NCBI GenBank assembly: GCA_964514175.1
Contig: CAZEPQ010000058.1
Span: 1 to 11,224 of the forward strand
Length of the DNA stretch: 11,224 bases
Reading direction: 5' to 3'
Source: HGM13006 sp964514175
Lineage (GTDB): Bacteria > Bacillota > Clostridia > Oscillospirales > Oscillospiraceae
Positions 11,188 to 11,224 of the stretch are shown here, piece after piece. The notes beneath the pieces were generated by a model. The model did no database searches. It saw only the letters and a program-made list of their open reading frames with translations, and had not been told where the DNA came from. How positions within the stretch are numbered: the first letter of the stretch is position 1; each line of letters opens with the position of its first letter. The position numbers were made by a program, and so were the translations under genes.

Positions 11188-11224
11188 TCCACGCTAACTT
11201 TGATAGAGTTAGCGTGGATTTCTT
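11188..11224 (+). terminator. Intrinsic terminator after the tRNA 3'-end copy
   Basis: TCCACGCTAACT (11188-11199) pairs perfectly with AGTTAGCGTGGA (11207-11218), with a 7-base loop, followed by TTTCTT at the window edge. It lies 4 bases after the duplicated CCA, the position expected for a tRNA terminator, and would be a second one for this locus. Confidence 0.8.

Overview
The window looks like chromosomal DNA of a GC-rich anaerobic Firmicute, most likely a gut Clostridium-class bacterium of the Oscillospirales type. This is inference. It rests on strong GGAGG-type ribosome binding sites, short hairpin-plus-T-run terminators, two large Fe-S flavoprotein reductases of the kind common in anaerobes, and a stand-alone E2-like acyltransferase-fold protein. 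I see no transposase, integrase, phage gene or CRISPR array.

Bases 1-5050 (+) are the visible part of one operon: the 3' end of a carboxymuconolactone-decarboxylase/AhpD-like gene, a 660-aa Old-Yellow-Enzyme/2-enoate-reductase-type protein (FMN barrel, 4Fe-4S, FAD/NAD domains), a 335-aa ornithine-cyclodeaminase/mu-crystallin-family protein, a 538-aa FAD_binding_2 flavoprotein, and a possible 29-aa peptide whose GTG overlaps the previous stop. A strong terminator ends the operon. Its promoter lies outside the window. A well-formed promoter then drives a second, divergent 682-aa protein of the same Fe-S flavoprotein architecture (5223-7271), which ends at a bidirectional terminator. Together these suggest a flavin-based reductive or oxidative pathway acting on a small organic, perhaps nitrogen-containing, substrate. 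Both barrel proteins have lost the usual catalytic tyrosine, so the substrate cannot be assigned.

Bases 7325-9270 (-) hold an SDR oxidoreductase and, upstream of it, an E2-like protein whose catalytic histidine is replaced by glutamate, with an intrinsic terminator between the two. Next comes a housekeeping class I dihydroorotase (pyrC, -) with its own terminator, and divergently a 57-aa glycine-zipper membrane protein (+).

The right end carries tRNA-Arg(ACG) with a near-consensus promoter preceded by A-tracts, and a terminator. Beyond it is a compact, hairpin-rich segment containing an inverted copy of the tRNA T-arm (interrupted by 8 nt) and a direct 14-bp copy of the tRNA 3' end, followed by another terminator. 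This tRNA-derived structure is the least explained part of the window. The flavoprotein operon is the most promising undescribed biochemical system.
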